DNA of 46,117 nucleotides, from positions 1 to 46,117 of the forward strand of contig JAILFA010000057.1 in assembly GCA_024687125.1 (NCBI GenBank). The letters run 5' to 3'. The notes beneath the pieces were generated by a model. It was not told where the DNA came from. It saw only the letters and a list, made by a program, of their open reading frames with translations, and searched no databases. Source of the stretch: Lachnospiraceae bacterium (GTDB lineage: Bacteria; Bacillota; Clostridia; Lachnospirales; Lachnospiraceae). Shown piece after piece: positions 15,425 through 23,882 of this stretch. The translations under genes and the position numbers were made by a program. How positions within the stretch are numbered: the first letter of the stretch is position 1; every line of letters starts with the position of its first letter.

Positions 15425-16150
15425 ATGCTTGAAAAGATCAGCGCCGCATGGCGCAGCCGATACGAAAAAGGATACATTTCGCGCCTTGAGCGCCTGATCC
15501 CGACGGTCGTTTATCTGTTCTTCTATTTTTGCTGGTTTTTCGGCCTGGAAAAGATCCAGCGTTCCAGATATGTACTCATGCACACCAAACTCGATGACCG
15601 CATCCCCTTCAGGGAGAGCTTTGTCATTCCTTATTACTCCTGGTTTTTCTACGTGGGATTTACACTGACGTTTCTACTGCTGCTCAGGCGCTCACAGGAC
15701 TATTACCGCGCCATCATCTTCATGGGGATCGGGATGACCTTTTTTCTGATCTTTTCCACGTTCGTACCGACCATGCAGACGCTGCGTCCCGAGACCATGC
15801 CGCGGGATAACATCTATACGCACCTGGTGGATAAAATGTACCGCACGGATACGCCGACCAACGTCTTTCCGAGTCTGCACGTGTTCAATTCCATCTCCTG
15901 CGCGATCGCGCTCCTGCACGCCAAAGCGCTGGAAAAGCACAAATGGGTGCGCGCGGGATCCGTCGTTCTCACTGCCATGATCATCCTCTCCACCATGTTC
16001 ATCAAGCAGCATTCCGTGCTGGATGTGACTGGCGGGATCATCATGGCGGTCGTCCTGTACCCGCCCGTCTACCGCACCGACTGGGTCGTACGCGTGCTCC
16101 ATATCCGCGAGCGCGAGTTCAACCTCCCGGAGAAATGGTCACTTTTCTGA
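15425..16150 (+). CDS. PAP2-superfamily membrane phosphatase
   Basis: The 241-aa protein has about five or six membrane spans. Phosphatase signatures are PSLHVFNSISCAIAL (SxxH type motif, about 147-161) and a later MFIKQHSVLDVTGGI with the second His and Asp (about 193-207), as in PAP2/inositolphosphotransferase-like enzymes. The short conserved first motif (KxxxxxxRP) is replaced by LRPETMPRD, which may be its variant. It follows the lipid kinase by 21 bp and is probably a lipid phosphate phosphatase acting at the membrane. Confidence 0.85.
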   Translation: MLEKISAAWRSRYEKGYISRLERLIPTVVYLFFYFCWFFGLEKIQRSRYVLMHTKLDDRIPFRESFVIPYYSWFFYVGFTLTFLLLLRRSQDYYRAIIFMGIGMTFFLIFSTFVPTMQTLRPETMPRDNIYTHLVDKMYRTDTPTNVFPSLHVFNSISCAIALLHAKALEKHKWVRAGSVVLTAMIILSTMFIKQHSVLDVTGGIIMAVVLYPPVYRTDWVVRVLHIREREFNLPEKWSLF

Positions 16151-16168
16151 ACGTCTCGGTCCGCTTTT

Positions 16169-17194
16169 TCAGTTAAAGTGGAAAATGCTGTCCAGAATGC
16201 GGTAAAAGGTGATCCCCACCTTTCTTCCGCCCTTACCGGGCAGATGCGCAAGATTCCCGATGATCCCCCTTCTGAGGATCTTATAGTCTTCAGGATCCCG
16301 CTCTTTGAGATAATCCCAGAGCTTCTCCTTTTCCGCGATCTTCTCCGGAGAGCCGTCGAGGAACAGAAGGACGGTTGATACGCCGCAGATGATCTCCAGA
16401 TAATTCAGCATATAGTGATAGCAGGTATCCTGTCTGCGGATAAGCTCCTTTTTGGCGGCCATATAGTCGATCATCATCCGGTTGACTCTGAGCTGCTGGT
16501 CTACGCGGCTGACCATGACACGCTCGTTGACGGACTGATCCTCGCGGCCGATGTTATAGGAATAGAAATTCACATTGAGATAATACAGAGTCTTCACATA
16601 CGGGAGCGGCTCGAACACATAGAGATTATCCACGTAAAAGGTGTGCTCCGGCAGCTCGAGCCCGCATTCGCGCAGCAGCTGAGTCCGGTAGATCACGGAA
16701 TGCATGAGGATATACATTCCCTTCTTAAGGCGTCCGATCTCATCCCAGGTAAGGATCCTTTCTTGCGGGATCACGCGCGAATAGTGCATGACACGGTGCC
16801 GCTTCTCTCCCGCCTTATTGTAGACATAATTGGAGATCAGCATATCCGGCTTTTCCTCTGTTTCGGCAAAGGAGGTCAGCGCTGCAAGGATCCTGCGGTA
16901 CGCTTCCGGACGCACATAGTCGTCGCTGTCAACGACCTTAAAGTACTCTCCCGCGGCGGCGCGCATCGCGCTCATCACAGCCGCGCCGTGGCCGCCGTTC
17001 GGCTGATGGATCACGCGCACGATGTCAGGATACTCCGCCGCAAAGGTGTCCGCGATCTCTCCGGTCCGATCCGTTGAACCGTCATCCACGATGATGATCT
17101 CCACCCTGTCTCCGCCCGGAAGCAGAGAACGGACACATTTTTCCATATATTCCGCGGAGTTATAGCAGGGAACTCCGATCGACAGCAGCTTCAT
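16169..17194 (-). CDS. Family 2 glycosyltransferase
   Basis: The start is set at the ATG at 17194 with GAAAGGAG upstream; a longer frame to 17320 enters the previous gene. The 341-aa protein has the GT-A fold signature: LSIGVPCYNSAEYMEKC, EIIIVDDGSTDRTGEI, PNGGHGAAV, and the metal-binding DSDDYVRP (about residues 93-100). No membrane span is evident. It probably transfers a sugar to a cell-wall or capsule precursor. It lies downstream of holA and DUF1653 (25 bp gap) and ends 18 bp from the convergent PAP2 gene. Confidence 0.9.
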   Translation of the reverse strand: MKLLSIGVPCYNSAEYMEKCVRSLLPGGDRVEIIIVDDGSTDRTGEIADTFAAEYPDIVRVIHQPNGGHGAAVMSAMRAAAGEYFKVVDSDDYVRPEAYRRILAALTSFAETEEKPDMLISNYVYNKAGEKRHRVMHYSRVIPQERILTWDEIGRLKKGMYILMHSVIYRTQLLRECGLELPEHTFYVDNLYVFEPLPYVKTLYYLNVNFYSYNIGREDQSVNERVMVSRVDQQLRVNRMMIDYMAAKKELIRRQDTCYHYMLNYLEIICGVSTVLLFLDGSPEKIAEKEKLWDYLKERDPEDYKILRRGIIGNLAHLPGKGGRKVGITFYRILDSIFHFN

Positions 17195-17219
17195 AGCTCT
17201 TTTCTCCTTTCGTAACCCG

Positions 17220-17840
17220 TTATTTCCTGAGCCTGTCGGCCTCAAAGCTTTCGATCGTCCGCAGGCAGTCCCTGAGCTCGTTGTATCTCTCCCAGGGCTC
17301 TCCCGCTTCGATATCGACACCGGCGGCGACCGCCATGATATCGATCATATCATTTGTCACACTGCCGCGGAGCTCCTCCAGTACCTGGAGCCTGCGGGAG
17401 GCACTGTCCGCGTCGAGAAAGGCGACCACCCGGGGATCCAGATGAAGTTCCTCCGCTTCCTCCTCGATCGTCTTGGCCATAATGCCGGTAGGATGATAAG
17501 AGCCGCTCCTGCCTGCAGGGAACTCCTCCTCCCGCGGGCTGTCATACGGCGGTTTCTCCCGGCGGCTTTCCGTCTGGGCATTCATCGCCTGTGTGCTCTG
17601 CGCCGGCTGCGCCTCCACTCTGGAAAAACGGTATCTGGCGTCAGCATCGGGGTATTTATCGTGATCGACCTCCGACAGGAACATGCTCAGTTCCCGGCAG
17701 TAGACGCGGAAATCACCGTACAGTGCCTGGTAGACCACCATCTCCTCATCAGTTTCCGAATGCCTGGCGATCGTGATGATCTGGTAGAGCTTGCCCTTGA
17801 AATGCCGGTACAGTTCCTGCGGTTTCGGTTTTTCCCTCAT
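17220..17840 (-). CDS. DUF1653-containing protein
   Basis: 206 aa. The first 75 residues match DUF1653: YRHFKGKLYQIITIARHSET, then MVVYQALYGDF and DKYPDADARYRF. A proline/arginine-rich linker (about 75-125) leads to an acidic helical C-terminal domain (LHLDPRVVAFLDADSASRRL). DUF1653 is a small beta domain of unknown role; the helical extension is not part of it. GGAGG lies 10 nt before the ATG, and the gene is 24 bp after holA. Confidence 0.85.
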   Translation of the reverse strand: MREKPKPQELYRHFKGKLYQIITIARHSETDEEMVVYQALYGDFRVYCRELSMFLSEVDHDKYPDADARYRFSRVEAQPAQSTQAMNAQTESRREKPPYDSPREEEFPAGRSGSYHPTGIMAKTIEEEAEELHLDPRVVAFLDADSASRRLQVLEELRGSVTNDMIDIMAVAAGVDIEAGEPWERYNELRDCLRTIESFEADRLRK

Positions 17841-17864
17841 CGGTCGTTTTCCTCCGTAGTTCTA

Positions 17865-18992
17865 TCACTGATCCTTTGCGGAGCAGACGGCGATCACGGA
17901 TTCCAGCGCGACCACATCCGCCATGCGTCCTCTTTTTACCGCCTGTTCCTTTTCTACACAGTAGGCCAGGATCTCAAGCAGGCGTTTTCTGGTGTAGAGT
18001 CTTTTCCACTTTGTGCAGAGCGTCACGGTATAGGGCTTGAGCTTCGTCTTTGCCTCGATCTCCTTCTGCTGGTAGTGGTTGTCCAGAAGCTCAGACACCA
18101 TCAGGATCCCGTTATACCGGTTGATGATCATGCTCAGGATCATAAACGGCGAAGGCTTCGCCTCCATCATCTCCTGATACAGCTTCATGGCGCCCGCCCG
18201 GTCCCTCTCAGCCATGCGGTCCACGATCCTGAACACATTGTCGGTCAGGGAATCGGAGCAGACCGCGTCGACATCCGAAAGGGTGATCTCCCCTCTCTCA
18301 CCGCAGTAGCAGGCGGCTTTGTCCAGCTCCGAGAGGAGCATGTTCATATCGATCCGTGGATCCCCGATCTGTCCTGCCGCTGTCAGCATCAGCAGTTTGC
18401 TCTCGGCATCACTGCTCAGTTTCTTTCCCATGTCACCGGCCTTTTTCCGGAGCCAGGCCCGCAGCATATTCTCCGGAGGCGGATCACAGGAAAGTGTAAA
18501 GCCGCATTTTTCTACAGTCTTGTACAGTCCCGTCGTGCGATTGACATCCTGTTCTACAAAAACGATACTGGTATCCGGGGCCGGTTCCTTGAGATAAGCG
18601 ATCAGCTTCTGGGCTTCCTCCTTGGTACCTGCCGCGTCTTCCTCAGAAGAGGCATCTCCCGCGCCATCCTGCTGCGCGTCTTTGGACCTGCGCTTTGCTG
18701 CCGCGAACCAGCCGCTGTTCTCGATCAGGATCACGCGACGGTCCGCGAAAAAGGGAAGCGTAACGGCGATATCGATCACTTCTTCGGCACGGATCCCCTC
18801 CCCAGCATAGCGGGTAAAGTTCATGTCTCCGGGGTTTACGTTAAAACGTTTTAAAATCTCCGCTTTATCGGTTTTTCGCAGATAGTCTTCTTCGCCGTAG
18901 ATAAGATACGCGGACAGAAATCTTCCGGCCGCAAGCTCTTCCTGCAGCCTCTTTTTCTTTATCCCGTAATCCGAACCCTTATCCGATGCCAT
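17865..18992 (-). CDS. holA: DNA polymerase III delta subunit
   Basis: The 375-aa protein is the clamp-loader delta subunit, which opens the sliding clamp. It shows the HolA pattern: LQEELAAGRFLSAYLIYGEEDYL at the N terminus, FFADRRVILIENSGWF, a middle with YLKEPAPDTSIVFVEQ, and a helical C-terminal domain (FRIVDRMAERDRAGAM, SMIINRYNGILMVSEL). A polar insertion around residues 100-125 (QQDGAGDASSEEDAA) is unusual. A promoter with perfect TATAAT lies at 19038-19066. Confidence 0.93.
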   Translation of the reverse strand: MASDKGSDYGIKKKRLQEELAAGRFLSAYLIYGEEDYLRKTDKAEILKRFNVNPGDMNFTRYAGEGIRAEEVIDIAVTLPFFADRRVILIENSGWFAAAKRRSKDAQQDGAGDASSEEDAAGTKEEAQKLIAYLKEPAPDTSIVFVEQDVNRTTGLYKTVEKCGFTLSCDPPPENMLRAWLRKKAGDMGKKLSSDAESKLLMLTAAGQIGDPRIDMNMLLSELDKAACYCGERGEITLSDVDAVCSDSLTDNVFRIVDRMAERDRAGAMKLYQEMMEAKPSPFMILSMIINRYNGILMVSELLDNHYQQKEIEAKTKLKPYTVTLCTKWKRLYTRKRLLEILAYCVEKEQAVKRGRMADVVALESVIAVCSAKDQ

Positions 18993-19037
18993 CTCTCAGA
19001 TCATCTCTTTCCGCGGTGCGTAAATGCATCTTTGATG

Positions 19038-19066
19038 ATTATACGCCATCTTCACAAAGAATGAAA
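19038..19066 (-). promoter_or_regulatory. Promoter of the holA operon
   Basis: On the minus strand -10 TATAAT (19038-19043) and a weak -35 TTTCAT (19061-19066) have 17 bp between. A short CCCGC/GCGGG hairpin (19068-19080) just upstream could end the permease transcript. Confidence 0.6.
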
Positions 19067-19091
19067 CCCCGCACCGCGGGAGCTTTCCTGC

Positions 19092-20192
19092 TCAAAGCAG
19101 CGCATGCAGGAGCAGCAGGCAGGCGAGGAGAAACAGATTGGCCGCCGTAAACTGCAGCAGATATCTGCCCTTCTGTCCGGGGCAGGCGTTGGCATAGCTC
19201 TTATAGGAGATCAGACTTGCCATGGAGGCGATGAGGGTTCCGAGGCCGCCTGCATTGACGCCGGCCAGAAGCTCCCCCAGATCCTCGGAAAAACCCGAAA
19301 GGAGCAGCGTCGCCGGAACATTGCTGATGACCTGGCTGACCGCAACGCCGGCGATAAACTCCCGTCCTGTCACCAGTTCCTCGAGCGTCCTGTGGATCTG
19401 CGGAATGCGCCCGATGTTGCCCGTAAAGAGGAAGAAGCCGATAAAGGTCAGCAGCAGGATATAGTCCGCCCTGAAGAGGATCTTGGGATCCATACCGAGC
19501 ACCGTGATCAGCGTCAGTCCGGCTGCGATCTCCCAGGGCAGGATACGCAGAACGGCCAGAAGAGCCGCCGTAAACAGGACCAGATAGACTGCTATCTGCC
19601 TCCACGAACCGAAATGCCGCACCGTAGGGATCCTGTCATGCATCACGGGTCTTTCTCCGCCCCGCTTTAAAAGCATAACGCCGGCGATCAGAAACAGTGC
19701 GGAAAACAGCGTATAAGGCAGGAGACACCCCATGAAGGCCGGCAGACTCATCTGCGTCAGACCGTAAAGATACAGATTCTGCGGGTTGCCGATCGGTGTG
19801 AGCATGCTGCCCATATTGGCCGCAATGGTCTGCAGGACGACGACACGGATCATCAGATCCTCGCGCCCGCAGCCGGAAAGCAGCATCAGCGCGAGCGGGA
19901 CAAACGTCAGAAGCGCCACATCATTTGTGATGAACATGCTCCCGAAAAAGCACAGAAACACCAGCGCGGCTGCCAGCAGTCGGACGCTTTTCACCATACC
20001 GACAAGCGCGGATGCGATCTTTTCAAAGACGGAATTCTCTTTAAAGCCCTGAATGACCACCATCAGCGTCCAGAGGATACCGAGGGATCTCCAGTCGATA
20101 TACGACAGATACGAAGCATCCGGATGCACAAAGAACATCGAAAGAGCTGCAAGCAGCCAGGCTGCCAGAAGTACAGGGTCTATCCTTTTCAC
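19092..20192 (-). CDS. SLC13/ArsB-type anion permease
   Basis: The 366-aa membrane protein has about ten hydrophobic segments. It has the ion-transporter-superfamily pattern FITNDVALLTFVPLAL, then ANMGSMLTPIGNPQNLYLY (the substrate-loop asparagine/proline motif), and a late repeat GVAVSQVISNVPATLLLSGF. Such permeases carry citrate, arsenite, sulfate or dicarboxylates with sodium or protons; the substrate cannot be inferred. Length is somewhat shorter than the usual 400-450. It overlaps no neighbour and sits downstream of yccF (24 bp). Confidence 0.85.
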   Translation of the reverse strand: MKRIDPVLLAAWLLAALSMFFVHPDASYLSYIDWRSLGILWTLMVVIQGFKENSVFEKIASALVGMVKSVRLLAAALVFLCFFGSMFITNDVALLTFVPLALMLLSGCGREDLMIRVVVLQTIAANMGSMLTPIGNPQNLYLYGLTQMSLPAFMGCLLPYTLFSALFLIAGVMLLKRGGERPVMHDRIPTVRHFGSWRQIAVYLVLFTAALLAVLRILPWEIAAGLTLITVLGMDPKILFRADYILLLTFIGFFLFTGNIGRIPQIHRTLEELVTGREFIAGVAVSQVISNVPATLLLSGFSEDLGELLAGVNAGGLGTLIASMASLISYKSYANACPGQKGRYLLQFTAANLFLLACLLLLHALL

Positions 20193-20216
20193 GATCGTCC
20201 GTCCGTGTCCCGCCGA

Positions 20217-20594
20217 TTACAGATAGTGTACTCTCTCCACACTCGCTCCGAAGGGGCGGAGCGCCAGCTTGGCGATCTTAAAGAACTGCATGCCGAACGG
20301 GATCCCGATGATCGTGATACACCAGAGAAGCCCCGTGATAAAGTTTCCGATCGCCAGCCACAGTCCGCTGACCACGAACCAGATGACATTCAGGATGAAC
20401 GATACCGCTCCTCCGCCGTCATAGCTGACCTCTTTGCCGAACGGATTCAGCGAAATGCTCGCGAGCTTGAAGCATTGAAGCCCGACCGCGATGCCGACGA
20501 TCGTGACGCACCAGATGAGCCCCGCCACAAACCAGCCCAGAGCACTTAAGAACCCTCCGAAGATGATCCAGAGAATATTTCCCAAAAGCCTCAT
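20217..20594 (-). CDS. yccF: YccF-domain inner-membrane protein
   Basis: 125 aa with two copies of the YccF repeat: LIWCVTIVGIAVGLQCFKLASISLNPFG in the first half and LLWCITIIGIPFGMQFFKIA in the second. Membrane spans alternate with conserved Trp, Gly, and Pro-Phe-Gly turns. The function of the family is unknown. A TATAAT-containing promoter region (20628-20633) and GGGAGGG before the ATG precede it. Confidence 0.9.
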   Translation of the reverse strand: MRLLGNILWIIFGGFLSALGWFVAGLIWCVTIVGIAVGLQCFKLASISLNPFGKEVSYDGGGAVSFILNVIWFVVSGLWLAIGNFITGLLWCITIIGIPFGMQFFKIAKLALRPFGASVERVHYL

Positions 20595-20663
20595 TTTTTC
20601 ATCCCTCCCCTGATCTTTTTACGATGTATTATATTATCACATCAATGAAACAATTCCTACCCG

Positions 20664-22382
20664 TCATTCCCATCTGAGCTTCCTGAACACGCCGGGCCAG
20701 AGAACGACGTCCGCGACCCTGTACTCATGGCGCCATCCGAGCCTTATGACCTGCGCCTTGATGGTCTCGCCGGTCACGGCATCCCGCAGCGCGGCGACAT
20801 CACTTTTCGTATATACCCGGATACGCGACGGCTTCACATCGTCCTTTACATAACGGTAAAAGATCATGCTGCCGTCATCATAGGTAAACATCGAAAAATC
20901 CGTGCCCGACGCATACTCATTTTCGCTGAGGACGCGTTTAAGAGCATCGGCCGCGGCACACGGGATCCTGTAGATATCCGCGTAATTATCGGGTATGTTC
21001 AGCACAAACAGCCTGCCTTTTCCGTAGGTACTCATCAGCACGAGCGGCGTATGGAAATCACCGTCACCCCCGTTGAGAAGGGACCACGACATATTGTTGC
21101 CGTGTACGATCTCCGGAAATTGGATCGGTTTTTCACAGTCGATGTATCCCGCAAAATCATCCGTGATCTGGTACCTCGTGACACCGATCCTGCGTCCCGT
21201 GATCTCGGCTTCGGTAAGACCGATCTCCCGGAGCGTCTTTCCCGTCTCATTCAGGAACCCCGCGGTTATGACGGCATCTCCGCCTGCTCTGACAAAGTCT
21301 CTGAGCCGTGAAACGACCAGTTCATCGGATGCCGAACTCTCCGTGAGGAGCATGACTCTGGCGTCAGACGGAAAGACAGGTGTGGGATCGACCGGGATCC
21401 CGAGCATTCCCAGCCGCATTTCCAGATGATTCTCCCCGTTCGACGCATAGGGAATATAGACCGGTATCCCTGTCGGTTCACCGACCCCGCTGAGCAGTCC
21501 GTCGATCTTTTTCAGCTGTATCCCCATACCGCCCAGGAAATAGTTGTCGATCAGATCATTCCACTGGAAGAACATGAGCTCTTTCGCGCGCGCGAAAGCG
21601 GTCAGGTACGCCTGCTCCATATATCTGTCGGCGGACCAGCACTGATAGGTGTCGAACCAGCCCCCGCCGTTTCTGCCCGGCCACGCGTGATCAAGGTATC
21701 TCACAAGGGAATAGCTCAGATATTCCGGCAGATGCTGATCGGCATATCTGGGACTTCTTGTCTCAGTTCCGATGTAGGTCGCATCAAAGATCTCCTGCTG
21801 ATCATCCGGCAGATAGCCGGTAAAATGGTAGGACTCGCGCCAGTTCGGATACTTGACGATCATCCGGATCCCGGGATTGACTGCTTTGGCGGGACCGACG
21901 ATCAGATTCTTTGAGACATCCTTCATGAGCTCCCTCCGGAAGGTCGCCCAGTCTCTGTCTCCCTTTTCCCTAATGCACCGCTCGCAGGTACAGTTTGTAA
22001 AGTAGAAATCATCCAGGATCACTTCATCAAAAAGAGAGGCCGCGTACTCGGAGATCTCCCGGACCCTGTCCCTCATGGCGGGGTCGGTGTAGCAGAGCGT
22101 ATTGAACAGTCTCCTCTTCCCCTTCTCCGCTCCTTCGAAATCGGGGAGCACGGTGGTGATCCCGCCTGACACGCTGACCCCCTTGTACTGAAGGAAGCTC
22201 TTGATCATCACGATCTGCTCTTTATCCACATCCAGCGCGTCCCTGTGTGTCTCCAGATACACCTTGTCCACGCCGATGTATTTCTCGATGAACGCATAAT
22301 CCGATTCCAGTTTTTCCCTCGTGAGTGATGCTGCGACTCTCGCAGGAATGTAGACCGCCGTCCCGAAATTCTCGTAATGCAT
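20664..22382 (-). CDS. TIM-barrel glycoside-hydrolase-like protein
   Basis: The 572-aa cytosolic-looking protein has no signal peptide. The N-terminal two-thirds read as an alpha/beta barrel: VYIPARVAASLTREKLESDY at the start, EVILDDFYFTNCTCERC with CxxC (about 118-135), RMIVKYPNWRESYHFTGYLP, and FFQWNDLIDNY. The rest resembles a class-I-amidotransferase-like/trimerisation domain (VMLLTESSASDELV, FVRAGGDAVITAG), as in some beta-galactosidase-type enzymes, plus a small beta domain. The Asp pair in LDDFY is a plausible catalytic site. The substrate is unknown. AGGGGGGATCAGGAT precedes the ATG, and TATAAT is at 22494-22499. Confidence 0.7.
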   Translation of the reverse strand: MHYENFGTAVYIPARVAASLTREKLESDYAFIEKYIGVDKVYLETHRDALDVDKEQIVMIKSFLQYKGVSVSGGITTVLPDFEGAEKGKRRLFNTLCYTDPAMRDRVREISEYAASLFDEVILDDFYFTNCTCERCIREKGDRDWATFRRELMKDVSKNLIVGPAKAVNPGIRMIVKYPNWRESYHFTGYLPDDQQEIFDATYIGTETRSPRYADQHLPEYLSYSLVRYLDHAWPGRNGGGWFDTYQCWSADRYMEQAYLTAFARAKELMFFQWNDLIDNYFLGGMGIQLKKIDGLLSGVGEPTGIPVYIPYASNGENHLEMRLGMLGIPVDPTPVFPSDARVMLLTESSASDELVVSRLRDFVRAGGDAVITAGFLNETGKTLREIGLTEAEITGRRIGVTRYQITDDFAGYIDCEKPIQFPEIVHGNNMSWSLLNGGDGDFHTPLVLMSTYGKGRLFVLNIPDNYADIYRIPCAAADALKRVLSENEYASGTDFSMFTYDDGSMIFYRYVKDDVKPSRIRVYTKSDVAALRDAVTGETIKAQVIRLGWRHEYRVADVVLWPGVFRKLRWE

Positions 22383-22514
22383 ATCCTGATCCCCCTTTTT
22401 TGCAGATTGGCATCATCCCGAGATGAGCCCGATCACATCGTTCCAGAATGAGTCTGATCATATCGTCCGCCCCGGGCACACACCCCATCCCGCATTATAC
22501 GCCCTTTTGATCTC

Positions 22515-22545
22515 AGAAAAAAGAGACCGCGGTATGCGGCCTCTT
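22515..22545 (-). terminator. Intrinsic terminator
   Basis: On the minus strand AAGAG-CCGC pairs with GCGG-CTCTT (one mismatch), followed by TTTTTTCTG. It would end the transcript of the 25-aa ORF and the nuclease-like gene before the TIM-barrel gene. Confidence 0.8.
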
Positions 22546-22584
22546 GTTATCGGTCATGTCTCCGGTCAGTCGATCAAGTATATA

Positions 22585-22662
22585 TTACATTTTTCGGAGA
22601 TCAAAAAAGCACCTGCCCTGCCCCTCGGAGAATAAAACGATCTTTGCTTTTCTGATACTCAT
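22585..22662 (-). CDS. Possible 25-aa small protein
   Basis: It begins at an ATG preceded by AAGGGGG at 7 nt and reads MSIRKAKIVLFSEGQG then GRCFFDLRKM. It lies in the 236-bp gap between the nuclease-like gene's stop and the terminator. A perfect CCGTGTA/TACACGG pair (about 22687-22728) lies between this ORF and the nuclease gene. No family recognised; it could be chance. Confidence 0.3.
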   Translation of the reverse strand: MSIRKAKIVLFSEGQGRCFFDLRKM

Positions 22663-22779
22663 GATAACACCCCCTTATAGTCCCCCAGCCGTGTATGGCT
22701 TGCTTTTGTTTATGAGTACACAATACACGGATCTCTCCCGGATTTCTTATCGTTTTTTGAACAGGATCTTCTCAAAATT

Positions 22780-23568
22780 TTAGTTTCTCAGCCATTCCAC
22801 GATGTCCATCACTTGCGAGAAATCCAAAGATTTCCCGTCCCCCTCAAAGGTCGTGATCAGATTCTCCATGGGATAGAATCCGCCGGCGATATATTTCTGG
22901 ATCTTACTCTGCGCATTCTGAAGATAGGACTGCTGCGACATCAGTCCGAAATGCTCCCAGATGACCAGCGCCCCATCCGCCGGCCGCCGGATCGTAAAGT
23001 CAGGATAGCAGTCTATATCGCCTGATACCAGCCTGCACTCATACCGAAAGGGAATTCCCGCCGCATAGAGCGATGAGAGGATATACGCTTCTGATTTTGA
23101 CCGCACCATTTCCCCGTTCGATGCTCTTACACACAGTTTTTCTTCATGGTTCGGATTTCTTTCATAAGGTGCATTCTTCCATTCCGCCAGCTCCTTTTTC
23201 AGGGCTTTTGTCATGGGCAGCTCTGCAAACCCGGCATTCTGTCTCATCGCAGCGCTTCGGCCGCCGTTTTTCGGCATCCGTTTCAGACATGTTTCCAGCG
23301 CGGCTATCTCCTGTTCGTTATCGCGCAGCCGCTGCAGATCATAGGTCTTTTTCGCAAGGAGCTCTGCCCGCGTTCTCTCTTTTTTAGGCAGGTATCGATA
23401 TCGCTTACGCTTCTTTTCATCTGTCGTTTTCACGAACCACTTGTATGCGTTGCCGTTCTTTCTGCACTGAAGCAGCCCCTCGGGCATGTCATGCAGCATT
23501 CTTTTGATCTCTGCATTCTCTTCCTCAAGCCGGCGCAGTTCATTCTCCATTCTTTCTCGGATCATCAT
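22780..23568 (-). CDS. PD-(D/E)XK-like nuclease with N-terminal coiled coil
   Basis: The ATG at 23568 follows AAAAGGAGG at 8 nt and gives 262 aa; a longer frame to 23610 lacks support. Residues 1-110 are charged and coiled-coil-like, with GLLQCRKNGNAYKWFV and YLPKKERTRAELLAKKTYDL. The C-terminal 115 residues look like a PD-(D/E)XK nuclease: EMVRSKSEAYILSSLYAAGI (conserved Ser-Lys-Ser-Glu helix), DIDCYPDFTIRR (the PD), LVIWEHFGLM (the E-x-H variant of E-x-K) and a final helix. Similar proteins occur in Lachnospiraceae next to intergenic repeats. Array C lies 91 bp upstream in the same orientation. Confidence 0.8.
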   Translation of the reverse strand: MMIRERMENELRRLEEENAEIKRMLHDMPEGLLQCRKNGNAYKWFVKTTDEKKRKRYRYLPKKERTRAELLAKKTYDLQRLRDNEQEIAALETCLKRMPKNGGRSAAMRQNAGFAELPMTKALKKELAEWKNAPYERNPNHEEKLCVRASNGEMVRSKSEAYILSSLYAAGIPFRYECRLVSGDIDCYPDFTIRRPADGALVIWEHFGLMSQQSYLQNAQSKIQKYIAGGFYPMENLITTFEGDGKSLDFSQVMDIVEWLRN

Positions 23569-23658
23569 GATCGTTTCCTCCTTTTCTTTTGTGGTGTGTT
23601 GGTTGTGCATTGATTTCTGTTGATTGTTTGTGCGCTGAGTACCGTTGGATCTTGCTAT

Positions 23659-23850
23659 TTGGGCGTATTCTCCTCCTTTCCTGCTTTTTAGCCCACGCTC
23701 GCCTATGTTTCCCTCTCCCCACGGGCGTATACACGCATTTCGACCTGTTTTAGCCCGCGCGTTCCTGCTTTTTATTCTTCACGCGGGCGCATTCGCGCAT
23801 TCCCCAGCATTTTAGCCCGCGCACCCACATTTTCCGATCCCCGCGGGCGC
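23659..23850 (-). repeat. Palindromic repeat array C (three and a half units, 62 nt period)
   Basis: Units at 23659-23694, 23721-23756 and 23783-23818 are 36 nt each, exactly 62 nt apart; a half unit begins near 23843. Read on the minus strand each opens GGGCTAAAA and closes with (A/T)(C)GCCC. The middle unit shares 22 of 34 positions with the first unit of array B, with both ends conserved. The outer arms have become GC-richer (CGCGGGC/GCCCGCG). It lies between the comEC stop and the nuclease-like gene start, reading with the gene. Confidence 0.75.
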
Positions 23851-23882
23851 CACACCCCCGCGCCCCCTCTCCCCTCAGCCAG

